Of a DNA stretch of 64,000 bases, positions 8,265 to 16,249 are shown in pieces (position 1 is the first letter of the stretch; every line of letters starts with the position of its first letter). This stretch comes from Polaribacter sargassicola (lineage in GTDB: Bacteria > Bacteroidota > Bacteroidia > Flavobacteriales > Flavobacteriaceae). The stretch covers positions 186,001 through 250,000 of the forward strand of contig NZ_JAHDAU010000003.1 of assembly GCF_021991835.1 (NCBI RefSeq), read 5' to 3'. Both the position numbers and the translations under genes were made by a program. The notes under the pieces are model-generated. The model had not been told where the DNA came from. It saw nothing but the letters and a program-made list of their open reading frames with translations, and did not search any database.

Positions 8265-9578
8265 ATGAAACAAAACAAAAACGGAGTTTGGTTAAGCTGG
8301 AATGAAAATATAACTTATAACTACAAGTCTCTTTATACTATTTCTACTGAAGAAGAATTACAAGAAATTGTAAAAAATTCAGAAAAAATAAGGATTTTTG
8401 GTAATAAGCAATCTTCTGCAGACATTGCATCTGGAGCAGCAACTTTAGTTGATATAAAATCGTACAACAAAATTTTATCTTATAATGATGCTGAAAAAAC
8501 AATTACAGTTCAGTCTGGTATTATTTTAGGTGATTTAATAGAAGCTGTAGAAGCAAAAGGTTGGTGTATACCTTGTTTGCCAGATATAAATACGATTACA
8601 ATTGGTGGTGCTTTAGCTACAGGAACACATGGCACAAGTGGTAAATTATTATCTGAATATATTACAAAATGTAATCTTATTTTAGCTGATGGTTCTTTAA
8701 AAGAAATCACAGAAAAAGACGATTTAATAAATGCTGTTAGAGTTTCTTTAGGGGTTTTGGGCGTTTTATCAACCATTACTTTTAAATGTGAATCTATTTA
8801 TACTTTACATGTAAAAGAAGGGCCAGAAAACGATAATGAATGGTTACCAAAAATTAAAGAACGTTTAAAAAAACACGATTTTTTAAGAATTTTATGGATT
8901 CCACATACAGATAAAGGATATGTGATTACTGGTGATAAAATAAATCCTGAAACAGAAATTAATGAAGATTTAGGTTCATCATTTTTAAAACATAGAAGAA
9001 AAGCTTCTAAAATTCTATATAAATACACACATATTTTTCCTTGGCTTACATCAATTGCAAACAAAATTTTATATCAAGGTTTTTTTAGCGGAACAAAAGA
9101 ACACAAAGGTTCTTTATACCAAGCAACAGTTACAAAATCTAGAGGTTCTACATTAGAATTAGCAGAATGGACAATTGGTTTAGACGATTTTCCGAAAGTT
9201 TTTGAAGAGCTGAAAACTGAAATTAATAAATGGTCTAACAAATCTTTTATTCATATTCCTATGGATATTCGTTTTGTATATAGTGATAATTCTTGGTTAA
9301 GCTACGCTTACAAAAAAGAGGTTGTAACAATGGGGTGTGTTTCTAGAAATGCAGCAACTGCAGATACTTATGAAGCTTTTAAAACAATAGAAAACATCTT
9401 TTTAAAATACGGTGGAAAACCACATTGGGCAAAAAGATTTATGGCTAAAGATGCAGAGTTTTCTAAAATATATGACAAGTGGGAAGATTTTAAAACTTTA
9501 AGAAGAAAATTAGACCCAACTAACAAATTTTTAAATCCGTATTTAACAGAAATATTCAACGAAAAAACAAATAATTAA
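8265..9578 (+). CDS. FAD-binding oxidoreductase of the D-arabinono-1,4-lactone oxidase family
   Basis: A 437-residue flavoprotein of the aldonolactone/alditol oxidase group. The PCMH-type FAD domain covers about 20-190, with the signature GGALATGTHGTS at 114-125. The ALO cap domain fills the C-terminal half and includes the PHWAKR motif near 386. Members oxidise aldonolactones or sugar alcohols with O2 or another acceptor; the substrate here is unknown. In family members with 8-alpha-histidyl FAD the flavin-linking His lies in GxGHS; here the aligned segment IRIFGNKQSS has Gln49, so FAD is probably bound non-covalently. No signal peptide is seen, so it is cytoplasmic. The stop codon overlaps the next gene's ATG by one base (TAATG), implying coupled translation with the HAD phosphatase. 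Confidence 0.88.
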   Translation: MKQNKNGVWLSWNENITYNYKSLYTISTEEELQEIVKNSEKIRIFGNKQSSADIASGAATLVDIKSYNKILSYNDAEKTITVQSGIILGDLIEAVEAKGWCIPCLPDINTITIGGALATGTHGTSGKLLSEYITKCNLILADGSLKEITEKDDLINAVRVSLGVLGVLSTITFKCESIYTLHVKEGPENDNEWLPKIKERLKKHDFLRILWIPHTDKGYVITGDKINPETEINEDLGSSFLKHRRKASKILYKYTHIFPWLTSIANKILYQGFFSGTKEHKGSLYQATVTKSRGSTLELAEWTIGLDDFPKVFEELKTEINKWSNKSFIHIPMDIRFVYSDNSWLSYAYKKEVVTMGCVSRNAATADTYEAFKTIENIFLKYGGKPHWAKRFMAKDAEFSKIYDKWEDFKTLRRKLDPTNKFLNPYLTEIFNEKTNN

Positions 9579-10231
9579 TGGAGTTACCTAAAGGATTTTT
9601 ATTCGATTTTGATGGTGTAATTGTAGATAGTAAAGAAAGTCATAATTCGGCTTGGGCTTCTGCCTTTAAAGAATTGTTTAATACAGAAATTGCTCCTTTT
9701 CCTAAAAGCCTTTCTGGAAAATCGCCAATGATAATAGCAGAATATTTTTGTAGTGTAATCGGTAAAAAAGAGAAAACCGAAGATTTATATCATTTAAAAG
9801 ATGAACATTTAGATAAATACTTTACAGTGCCTAAATTATTACCTGGTATACGTGAAATTACCCAATTTTTATCCGAAGAGAAAATACCTTACGGTATTGC
9901 AAGTAACGCTACAAAACAGTTTTTAAAAAACAGTATTCATCATTTAGATTTAAACTTTACTACCGTTTTTGGATTGCAAGATTATGCAAAGCCAAAACCA
10001 GACCCAGAAGCTTATATATCTTTAGCAAAAGCTTTAGGTTTTAAAGAAGAAGATTTTAAAGAAATTTGGGTTTTTGAAGATAGCTTAACAGGTACAAATG
10101 CTGCAAAATTGGCAGGAATGCAACCTATTGGAATTACAACAAATTATTCTGTAGAAGAACTAAAAGCTGTTGGTAGTATTCTTGCATTTCCTACAGTTTT
10201 AGAAGCTTATAAATACTTAACCAATAAATAA
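9578..10231 (+). CDS. HAD-superfamily hydrolase, beta-phosphoglucomutase-like
   Basis: A 217-residue HAD hydrolase, subfamily IA. Motif I DFDGV (10-14) supplies the nucleophile Asp10 and acid/base Asp12. Motif II is IASNATKQF, motif III holds the Lys of KPKPDPEAY, and motif IV is VFEDSLTGTNAA. Helical cap residues lie between motifs I and II. Family members are sugar-phosphate phosphatases or beta-phosphoglucomutases; which one cannot be read from sequence. Its ATG overlaps the stop of the upstream lactone oxidase, so the pair probably acts in one sugar or polyol route. It converges on gldA with an 11-bp gap and no clear hairpin, so the two transcripts probably overlap at their 3' ends. Confidence 0.88.
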   Translation: MELPKGFLFDFDGVIVDSKESHNSAWASAFKELFNTEIAPFPKSLSGKSPMIIAEYFCSVIGKKEKTEDLYHLKDEHLDKYFTVPKLLPGIREITQFLSEEKIPYGIASNATKQFLKNSIHHLDLNFTTVFGLQDYAKPKPDPEAYISLAKALGFKEEDFKEIWVFEDSLTGTNAAKLAGMQPIGITTNYSVEELKAVGSILAFPTVLEAYKYLTNK

Positions 10232-10242
10232 AATCTTTTTTT

Positions 10243-11139
10243 TTAAGCTGATGTTACTTCTCTAAAAAGAGTTTCTAAATTCTTATTTTCTGTATTTAAA
10301 CTAAGAATTTTTAAACCGTTTTCTTGTGCAAAATCAAAAATTACAGGTCGCATATCTTTATCACTCTCAAAAGTAATGTACCAAGTATTGTCGTAATTAT
10401 TCTTGTATGAAACTATGTTTGGTAATCTATTAATAAATTGCTCTTCAATCTTATAATCAAAAGTAACAATTATAGTTTGTTGGTTATTTTCTTTCAATTC
10501 AGAAAGTTTTTTATCAACTAACAATTCACCTTTTTTAATAATAATTACTCTATCGCAAACCGCCTCTACTTCTTGCATAATATGTGTAGAAAAAAGCACT
10601 GTTTTGTCTTTACCTAAATCTTTAATTAACTCACGTATTTCTACCAATTGATTAGGATCTAAACCTGTTGTTGGTTCATCTAAAATTAAAACAGATGGAT
10701 TGTGTAAAATAGCAGCAGCCAAACCAACTCTTTGCTGGTATCCTTTAGATAATTGATGTATTTTTTTATGAGCTTCTGCAGTTAATCCTACTTTTTCTAT
10801 ACAAGTTTGTATTTGTTGTTTATCAACTTTATAAATTGAAGCTCTAAACTGCAAATACTCTTTAACATACATATCTGTATACAAAGGGTTATGTTCTGGT
10901 AAATAACCTATTGTAATTTGTGCTTTTAATGGATTGAGTAAAACATTAATTTCATCAACAAAAACATCTCCAGAGTTTGGTTTGATAAAACCTGTTAAGA
11001 TTTTCATCATTGTTGATTTTCCAGCTCCGTTTGGACCTAAAAAACCAATAATCTGACCTTTATCGGCAGAAAACGATACTTCGTTTAACGCTTTTTGATC
11101 TTTATAATTTTTAGAAACTAAGGATACTTTTATAGACAT
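10243..11139 (-). CDS. gldA: Gliding-motility ABC transporter ATPase GldA
   Basis: A 298-residue ABC ATPase closely matching GldA, which in Flavobacterium works with the membrane proteins GldF and GldG in gliding motility. Visible motifs are Walker A GPNGAGKST (35-43), the GldA-like segment GYLPEHNPLY (79-88), signature LSKGYQQRVGL (130-140), Walker B LILDEP (151-156) and switch His186 in STHIM. The C-terminal 80 residues are the accessory domain usual for DrrA/GldA ATPases. gldF and gldG are not in this window, which fits the known separation of gldA from gldFG. A TACATTTG -7 element ends 4 bp before the ATG, so the mRNA may be leaderless. Confidence 0.93.
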   Translation of the reverse strand: MSIKVSLVSKNYKDQKALNEVSFSADKGQIIGFLGPNGAGKSTMMKILTGFIKPNSGDVFVDEINVLLNPLKAQITIGYLPEHNPLYTDMYVKEYLQFRASIYKVDKQQIQTCIEKVGLTAEAHKKIHQLSKGYQQRVGLAAAILHNPSVLILDEPTTGLDPNQLVEIRELIKDLGKDKTVLFSTHIMQEVEAVCDRVIIIKKGELLVDKKLSELKENNQQTIIVTFDYKIEEQFINRLPNIVSYKNNYDNTWYITFESDKDMRPVIFDFAQENGLKILSLNTENKNLETLFREVTSA

Positions 11140-11143
11140 TTTA

Positions 11144-11151
11144 CAAATGTA
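11144..11151 (-). promoter_or_regulatory. -7 element of gldA abutting the start codon
   Basis: TACATTTG on the minus strand matches TAnnTTTG. Only 4 nt separate it from the gldA ATG, which places the expected transcript start at or next to the A of the ATG. Confidence 0.5.
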
Positions 11152-11212
11152 ATATGATTTATATTGATAACGAAACGATGCGGAAATTAGTTTTTAAAAT
11201 TAATTTTTTTAC

Positions 11213-11242
11213 AAAAAAAATGGCTCTAAAAAGAGCCATTTT
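11213..11242 (-). terminator. Terminator of the GLPGLI/barrel operon
   Basis: AAAATGGCTCT (11217-11227) and AGAGCCATTTT (11232-11242) form an 11-bp perfect stem with a 4-nt loop. On the minus strand a run of eight T follows, 23 bp after the barrel gene stop. Confidence 0.88.
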
Positions 11243-11265
11243 AAATTATATAATAAAGTAAAATA

Positions 11266-13998
11266 TTATAATTGATAACGAACTCTAAGACTTATAAATC
11301 TTGGTAAAATAAAAGTTTCGTTAATAGAAAAAGCAAGATTACTTGTATTTACAGACGCTGTAGAACCTGTTGCTAATAGGTTACTACCTACTAACTCATA
11401 TTCCCATTTTGCATCTTTATCTTTTCTATAAGCAAATGTTGCATCTAATATTTTATAAGAATTGGCAACAACTCCATCTTGTTTTACTTCATTATAAGAA
11501 AAATCTGAACGTATTGTTAAAGAGTTCCAAACATAAGCATCAAAACTTACAGAAGGCGCATTTGTAACACCTTTTACAATAGCATCTCTAGAACTGTTGT
11601 CTTGATCTGATAACCTTAAACTATAACCCAAAGAAAGATTTGGTGCTTTAGTAAAATTAGTACTTACACTTGCTGTATAACTTTGCGAAAATAATTCGTT
11701 TGTATTTTCTAAAGAGTTTATAAATTGATACGTTTTACTAAAACTATAATTAGCACCTAAAGAAGTTTTAATTTTATTAAATGTTTTACCAACTCTACCA
11801 GATGCTGTTAAACTCTCATTATCGAAAGGAGAATTTAAAGAAGTACTACTAGATACTACAGAACCATCTTCATAAATTACGTTAGAGTTAATTTGATCCA
11901 TTGTTTTTCTATAGTTAATTCTTGCAAAAACATTGGTATAATTAAATAAATTAAAACTAGAGTAATTTAAATTAACATTATGTAATTGTGCATTCATTAA
12001 CGCCTCATTACCATAATAAAAAGAATCATAACTATTGGCTACAATACCTCTTGCTAACTGATTAACGTCTGTAAAGTTAACTTCTTGTTTATAAGAAAAA
12101 CGTAAACTTTCGCTTTGTTTAAACTGTGCTATCAAAGAAAATTCTGGAAATACTTTTTGAAATTGATCTTCAAAAATTTCTGTTTGATATTGTGTGTTTT
12201 TCACATTATAAGCATGCACTGTAAAACCTGGTGTAATTGTAAAAATACCAGCTTTTAAACGATATCTTAATCCTCCATAAATATCAGAAAAAGTATATTC
12301 TGTATCGTTAATTGTTTGCGGATCATCATTACCAGGAATAGTTGGTGTTGGTGTATGCTCACTTCCGTCATCTAAAATTTGAAAAAATCTAGAATCAAAA
12401 TTTTGCTTACTTTGTATTGTACCAACCACAAAGTTTAAGTTACTTTTATCATTTAAAATATTATAGTAATCTAATTTTACATCTAACTGATTAGATTTTA
12501 CACGTCTATCTTGCTCTAATGTATAAAGTAAATTTGTTGAAGTTGGCTCTGGATCTAAACCTAACGTTTCTGCTTCATCAACAAAACTATCTTTTTCTAA
12601 AGCAGCTACATAAAAAGGATCTTCGTCTTGTAATAAGTGCTGTGCTTCTAATGCAAAGATATTTTTTTCGTTTGCTGTATAGAAATAACTAAAATTCTGA
12701 TTGATTTTATAAGGTGTTGATCTTTCATCTTCAGAAATATTATTTAACACATTAGACTCTACTTCATCTGTTCTAAACTCATTTGAAAAACGACCAATAA
12801 GATCGTAATTATATTGTTTTCTAGCGTTTTGCTTGTAGTTAGCACTAAACTTAAACAAACCTGTATTACTTGTTTGATCTGTTGTACTTACTTTGTTTTC
12901 ATCTGGCGTAGCTTCATCTACGTAATCTATAATTGATGAATTTTTTTGTCCGTTACTATTACTAGAAAAAATTAAGAATCCACTTAAATCTAATTTTGTA
13001 GTTGGTGAGTAACTAAAGTTTATTGCACTTAATTTAGTTTCTATTCTATTTGCATTTCTTGCATTTGCTGTTAAAAAACCAATACCTGCATCTGCTAAAC
13101 TTAAGTTTGTTCCGTTAGAAGGACTCTGGCTTCTAAAACCACCACTAAAATTTCTAATATCACTTCTATCTAAAACTACTTCTCCAATATTATTTACATC
13201 TCCAATTACGTTAATTGTATATTTTGGTGAATAGTAGAATAATTTTGGTTGAAACAAATATAAAGCTTCATCTGGTGCACTACCTCCTCCTGCAGTTACT
13301 TCTCCAAACCAAAAATTCTTTTTACCCTCTTTTAGTTTGATGTTAATAGCAACTCTGTCTTGGTTATTTTGCACACCGCTTAACTGACTTACATCTGCAT
13401 AATTTCTTAAAACTTCAATTTTATCTAAAGCATTAGAAGGTATATTTTTTGTTGCTAGTTTTGTATCTCCATCAAAGAAATCTTTACCATCAATCATTAT
13501 TTTTTCTACCGTGTTTCCTTCTACTTCAATTTCTCCATCATCATTAATTTCTACACCAGGTAGTTTCTTTATAACATCTTCTAATTTTCTTTCTGTACCA
13601 TTCTGAAAAGAATCTGCGTTATAAACAATTGTATCTCCTTTTACCGTAACTGGCATTTTAGATACAATATTTATTCCTTCTAAAGCATTATCATAAGCCA
13701 ACATAACATTATTAGTTATGTCTTCAGATTTTGTTTCTATATTAAATTCTGCTGGAATCATACCAACATAACTAATTTTTAAAATTATAGAAGCGTTTTT
13801 TTCTACATTTAATTTATAGTAACCATTTGCATCTGTAAAACCATAAGAGGCCATTTTATTAGTTACTTTATTAATAGCTAATACATTTGCCATTTCTAAA
13901 GGTTCACCAATACTATCTTTAACAACACCTGTTAATTTTACTTGTGCAGTAGCACAAAGTGAAACCATAAAAATGGTTAGTAGTAATATTTTTTTCAT
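11266..13998 (-). CDS. Outer-membrane beta-barrel protein with TonB-receptor-like plug
   Basis: A 910-residue exported protein. Residues 1-18 form a signal peptide (cleavage after CATAQ-like residues). A carboxypeptidase-regulatory-like beta-sandwich follows (about 20-100: TGVVKDSIGEPLEMANV, TDANGYYKL). A plug-like domain (about 110-235) contains LEDVIKKLPGVEINDDG and a MIDGKDFF segment. The rest is a long barrel ending in aromatic-alternating strands and a C-terminal Leu (RVRYQL). This architecture is the TonB-receptor-related outer membrane family often found beside GLPGLI proteins. I cannot name a ligand, and no TonB box is obvious. Last gene of the minus-strand operon 16132-11266, which is divergent from a two-component system and likely under its control. 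Confidence 0.85.
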   Translation of the reverse strand: MKKILLLTIFMVSLCATAQVKLTGVVKDSIGEPLEMANVLAINKVTNKMASYGFTDANGYYKLNVEKNASIILKISYVGMIPAEFNIETKSEDITNNVMLAYDNALEGINIVSKMPVTVKGDTIVYNADSFQNGTERKLEDVIKKLPGVEINDDGEIEVEGNTVEKIMIDGKDFFDGDTKLATKNIPSNALDKIEVLRNYADVSQLSGVQNNQDRVAINIKLKEGKKNFWFGEVTAGGGSAPDEALYLFQPKLFYYSPKYTINVIGDVNNIGEVVLDRSDIRNFSGGFRSQSPSNGTNLSLADAGIGFLTANARNANRIETKLSAINFSYSPTTKLDLSGFLIFSSNSNGQKNSSIIDYVDEATPDENKVSTTDQTSNTGLFKFSANYKQNARKQYNYDLIGRFSNEFRTDEVESNVLNNISEDERSTPYKINQNFSYFYTANEKNIFALEAQHLLQDEDPFYVAALEKDSFVDEAETLGLDPEPTSTNLLYTLEQDRRVKSNQLDVKLDYYNILNDKSNLNFVVGTIQSKQNFDSRFFQILDDGSEHTPTPTIPGNDDPQTINDTEYTFSDIYGGLRYRLKAGIFTITPGFTVHAYNVKNTQYQTEIFEDQFQKVFPEFSLIAQFKQSESLRFSYKQEVNFTDVNQLARGIVANSYDSFYYGNEALMNAQLHNVNLNYSSFNLFNYTNVFARINYRKTMDQINSNVIYEDGSVVSSSTSLNSPFDNESLTASGRVGKTFNKIKTSLGANYSFSKTYQFINSLENTNELFSQSYTASVSTNFTKAPNLSLGYSLRLSDQDNSSRDAIVKGVTNAPSVSFDAYVWNSLTIRSDFSYNEVKQDGVVANSYKILDATFAYRKDKDAKWEYELVGSNLLATGSTASVNTSNLAFSINETFILPRFISLRVRYQL

Positions 13999-14025
13999 TA
14001 GTTGAATTATATTTATTTTTTATTT

Positions 14026-14871
14026 TTAGAAACGTCCACCACCACGGTTACCACCTCTACCTCTGTTCTGAAAGTTTTGTCTTAATTCTTCCATTTTTTT
14101 AGTAACAGTTTCTGTGTATTTTTCTCTAGTAATTTTTTTACCTTTTGTTGGCGCTTCTATAGATGCTTTTTCTGATGGATTTAAAACAATTTCTGTACAT
14201 AAAATTGTTGTATTACCTTCACTAATTTCTAAAATTAAACCTGGTAAACCCCAGTATTCTCCAGGACCTGTACTTACTGGTATTTGTGGTGTATACCAAG
14301 CAGTAACTACAATTTGTTTTACTTCTTTTTCTTCTTCTTTTTTATCATCATTATTACCTGGTCTTCTAAAATTAGAAAAATCTAAAGGGTTAGCATCTTT
14401 TACTAAAGTTGCCTTATAGCATAAATAGTTACCTATTTGTTTTGTTTCTGCACCTAGCTCCCATTGTGGTTGCTCCATTTCGTCAGAAATTAAAAACTTT
14501 TTACCAAAAAATTCTGTAGATTCTAAAGCTACTTTGTCTTTAGTGTTTTTATATTTTGTTCCTCCTGTAGAAAAACCACCAAATCTAGGACCTCTTCCTC
14601 CACCACCAGTTGTTGGTGCATCTAATTTTGCATCTTCTTTATATAGTGAAGATGTTTTATCAAAGTCTAAAATAAATGTTTTCTCTAACTGAGATTTCAT
14701 TCTTTCTTGAATTTGTTTCTTTCTAGCTTCAGACAATTGTTCTCCTCCTCTTGCAAAGTTATTTAGATCTATGCTTGTTTTAGACATGTAAGTAGCTTTA
14801 CCTTGAAAGTCTTGTTGAGCAATTGTAACAAAAGAAGCAAATGCTAAAATGAATGTAAAAATTGATTTCAT
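14026..14871 (-). CDS. GLPGLI family protein (first copy)
   Basis: A 281-residue exported protein with a signal peptide (about 1-18, ending FVTIAQ) and the defining motif WGLPGLILEI near 206-215, in the context PVSTGPGEYWGLPGLILEI. The family is largely confined to Bacteroidota and its role is unknown; members are predicted to be periplasmic or outer-membrane associated. This copy has a Gly-rich insert near residues 85-100 and a Gly/Arg-rich tail (GRGGNRGGGRF), neither of which appears in the sister copy. It lies 27 bp upstream of the outer-membrane barrel gene. The tandem copy at 14956-15774 shares its layout: signal peptide, a QKTFILEFDK-like segment, a KQIGNYLCYKAT-like segment, then the GLPGLI motif. 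Confidence 0.9.
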   Translation of the reverse strand: MKSIFTFILAFASFVTIAQQDFQGKATYMSKTSIDLNNFARGGEQLSEARKKQIQERMKSQLEKTFILDFDKTSSLYKEDAKLDAPTTGGGGRGPRFGGFSTGGTKYKNTKDKVALESTEFFGKKFLISDEMEQPQWELGAETKQIGNYLCYKATLVKDANPLDFSNFRRPGNNDDKKEEEKEVKQIVVTAWYTPQIPVSTGPGEYWGLPGLILEISEGNTTILCTEIVLNPSEKASIEAPTKGKKITREKYTETVTKKMEELRQNFQNRGRGGNRGGGRF

Positions 14872-14955
14872 GTGTTCTGTTTATTTTTTTAATACTGATT
14901 GATATTACCTAAGACTTTTATAAAACAGAAAAGTTTAATCTAAATTCATTTTTTT

Positions 14956-15774
14956 TTAACCTTGTATGGTAATATTTATTCCTTTACCATCTCTACTTCT
15001 AAAACGCTCTAACATTTCTTTTTCTTTTTGAGCACTTATTTTGTTGTATTCTTCTTGGTTTACAACCTTACCTTTTTCTGGTGCTTCAATTTTAATTTCA
15101 TCCGTAGGATTTAAAATTATTTCTGTACAAACCATAGTTGTTGTACCATCATTTATTTCTAAAATTAAACCTGGTAAGCCATAATAGGTACTTGGCCCAT
15201 TGCTAACTGGTATTTGTGTTGTGTACCATGCGGTTGTAAGTACAGTTACTTTTTTGGTAACATTTTCTAATTTACCATCTACAACCTCCATACTTTTTTT
15301 ATCTACTTCTTTAGATATTGTAGCTTTATAACAAGTATAATTACCAATATGTTTTGTTTCTGCAGTTAGTTGCCAATTGTATTTTGGTAAAACATCTTTT
15401 ATTAAAAACCCTTTACCCATAATGTTTGTTTTATTAACAAACTTTTTTTCTTTAATATCTTTATAATAAACATCTGTACTGTTACCACCAAACATAGTAA
15501 TTCCGCCTTTTTTTGGCTGTGGAACATTTAATTTTGCTTCTTGCTTGTAAATTGATGTAGATTTATCGAACTCTAAAATAAATGTCTTTTGATTCATTTT
15601 GCGCATTCTTTCTTCAATCTCTTTTATTTGACTCTCTGACATGTTAGATTTTGCTCCATCAATTTTAAAATTAGATTTTCTACTCGTCTTATAAATAGCT
15701 TTTCCTATAAACTCTTGGGCGCTTACAAAAACAGATAAACATAAAATTAGTAGTGTAAGTAGTTTAGTTTTCAT
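14956..15774 (-). CDS. GLPGLI family protein (second copy)
   Basis: A 272-residue exported protein, paralogous to the gene just downstream. The signal peptide is MKTKLLTLLILCLSVFVSAQ (1-20). The defining motif YGLPGLILEI lies near 196-206, preceded by TAWYTTQIPVSNGPSTYYG. The segment QKTFILEFDKSTSIYKQEAK matches the sister copy closely, showing tandem duplication followed by divergence: this copy lacks the Gly-rich insert and tail. Biochemical function is unknown. The start overlaps the small exported-protein gene upstream by 11 bp, so translation is probably coupled. All four minus-strand genes here appear to form one operon. Confidence 0.9.
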   Translation of the reverse strand: MKTKLLTLLILCLSVFVSAQEFIGKAIYKTSRKSNFKIDGAKSNMSESQIKEIEERMRKMNQKTFILEFDKSTSIYKQEAKLNVPQPKKGGITMFGGNSTDVYYKDIKEKKFVNKTNIMGKGFLIKDVLPKYNWQLTAETKHIGNYTCYKATISKEVDKKSMEVVDGKLENVTKKVTVLTTAWYTTQIPVSNGPSTYYGLPGLILEINDGTTTMVCTEIILNPTDEIKIEAPEKGKVVNQEEYNKISAQKEKEMLERFRSRDGKGINITIQG

Positions 15775-16132
15775 GGTTTGATTTTTTAGTTATTTTATTA
15801 ATATAGTTTATTCCTTTTTTCATTCTTACAATTAAAGTATCTATAGCTTTTGCTTTACCAACAGATTTAAAACTGTAATCTACCTTAAACTTAAGTTTTT
15901 TATCTTTAGTTTCTTTGGTTTTTACTTTAAACTCTAAAGAAACATTACTTTCTGGATCATTATCTTTAAATATACTTTTTATATCGTCCCAATTAATTGT
16001 TGCTAATTCTTCTTCAGAATCTACTTTAATACTAAAACCGGTTACATTAACATACGCTGCTTTTGGTGCACTTTTTTGAGAAAAGACAAGCAACGAAGTA
16101 AAAAAACAAATAATTAAGATTAGCTTACTCAT
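15764..16132 (-). CDS. Small exported protein of unknown function
   Basis: A protein of 122 residues from the start I prefer. It begins with a signal peptide, MSKLILIICFFTSLLVFSQ, cleaved near residue 19. The mature domain is short, Lys-rich and beta-strand-like, with no family I can name. An upstream in-frame ATG at 16153 adds seven residues. I chose the downstream ATG at 16132 because a -7-like element (CATTTTTG, 16156-16163) would put the transcript start near 16151, and because it gives a cleaner signal peptide. First gene of the GLPGLI/barrel operon, overlapping the next gene by 11 bp. The GTTAAC boxes lie 22 bp upstream of the -7-like element. Confidence 0.7.
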   Translation of the reverse strand: MSKLILIICFFTSLLVFSQKSAPKAAYVNVTGFSIKVDSEEELATINWDDIKSIFKDNDPESNVSLEFKVKTKETKDKKLKFKVDYSFKSVGKAKAIDTLIVRMKKGINYINKITKKSNHEN

Positions 16133-16185
16133 AATAATTAATTTTAAATTCATTACAAAAATGGGTTTTAAATAACTATTACTTA

Positions 16186-16211
16186 GTTAACAAGTGTTAA
16201 CGAGTGTTAAC
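16186..16211. promoter_or_regulatory. Triple GTTAAC direct-repeat operator between divergent transcripts
   Basis: GTTAAC occurs at 16186-16191, 16196-16201 and 16206-16211, exactly 10 bp apart, with similar linkers (AAGT, GAGT). One-turn spacing of direct repeats is the usual pattern for OmpR-family response regulators. The array lies 26 bp before the kinase -7 element and 22 bp before the -7-like element of the divergent operon, where an activator would contact polymerase at either promoter. Binding by the adjacent response regulator is an inference. Confidence 0.65.
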
Positions 16212-16237
16212 CGACTGATTATATAATTTTTACTGAT

Positions 16238-16245
16238 TATATTTG
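16238..16245 (+). promoter_or_regulatory. -7 element of the histidine kinase gene abutting the start codon
   Basis: TATATTTG matches TAnnTTTG and ends 4 bp before the kinase ATG, so the transcript would begin at or next to the start codon. No -33 TTG is seen; the nearest upstream element is the third GTTAAC box. Confidence 0.55.
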
Positions 16246-16249
16246 ACTT

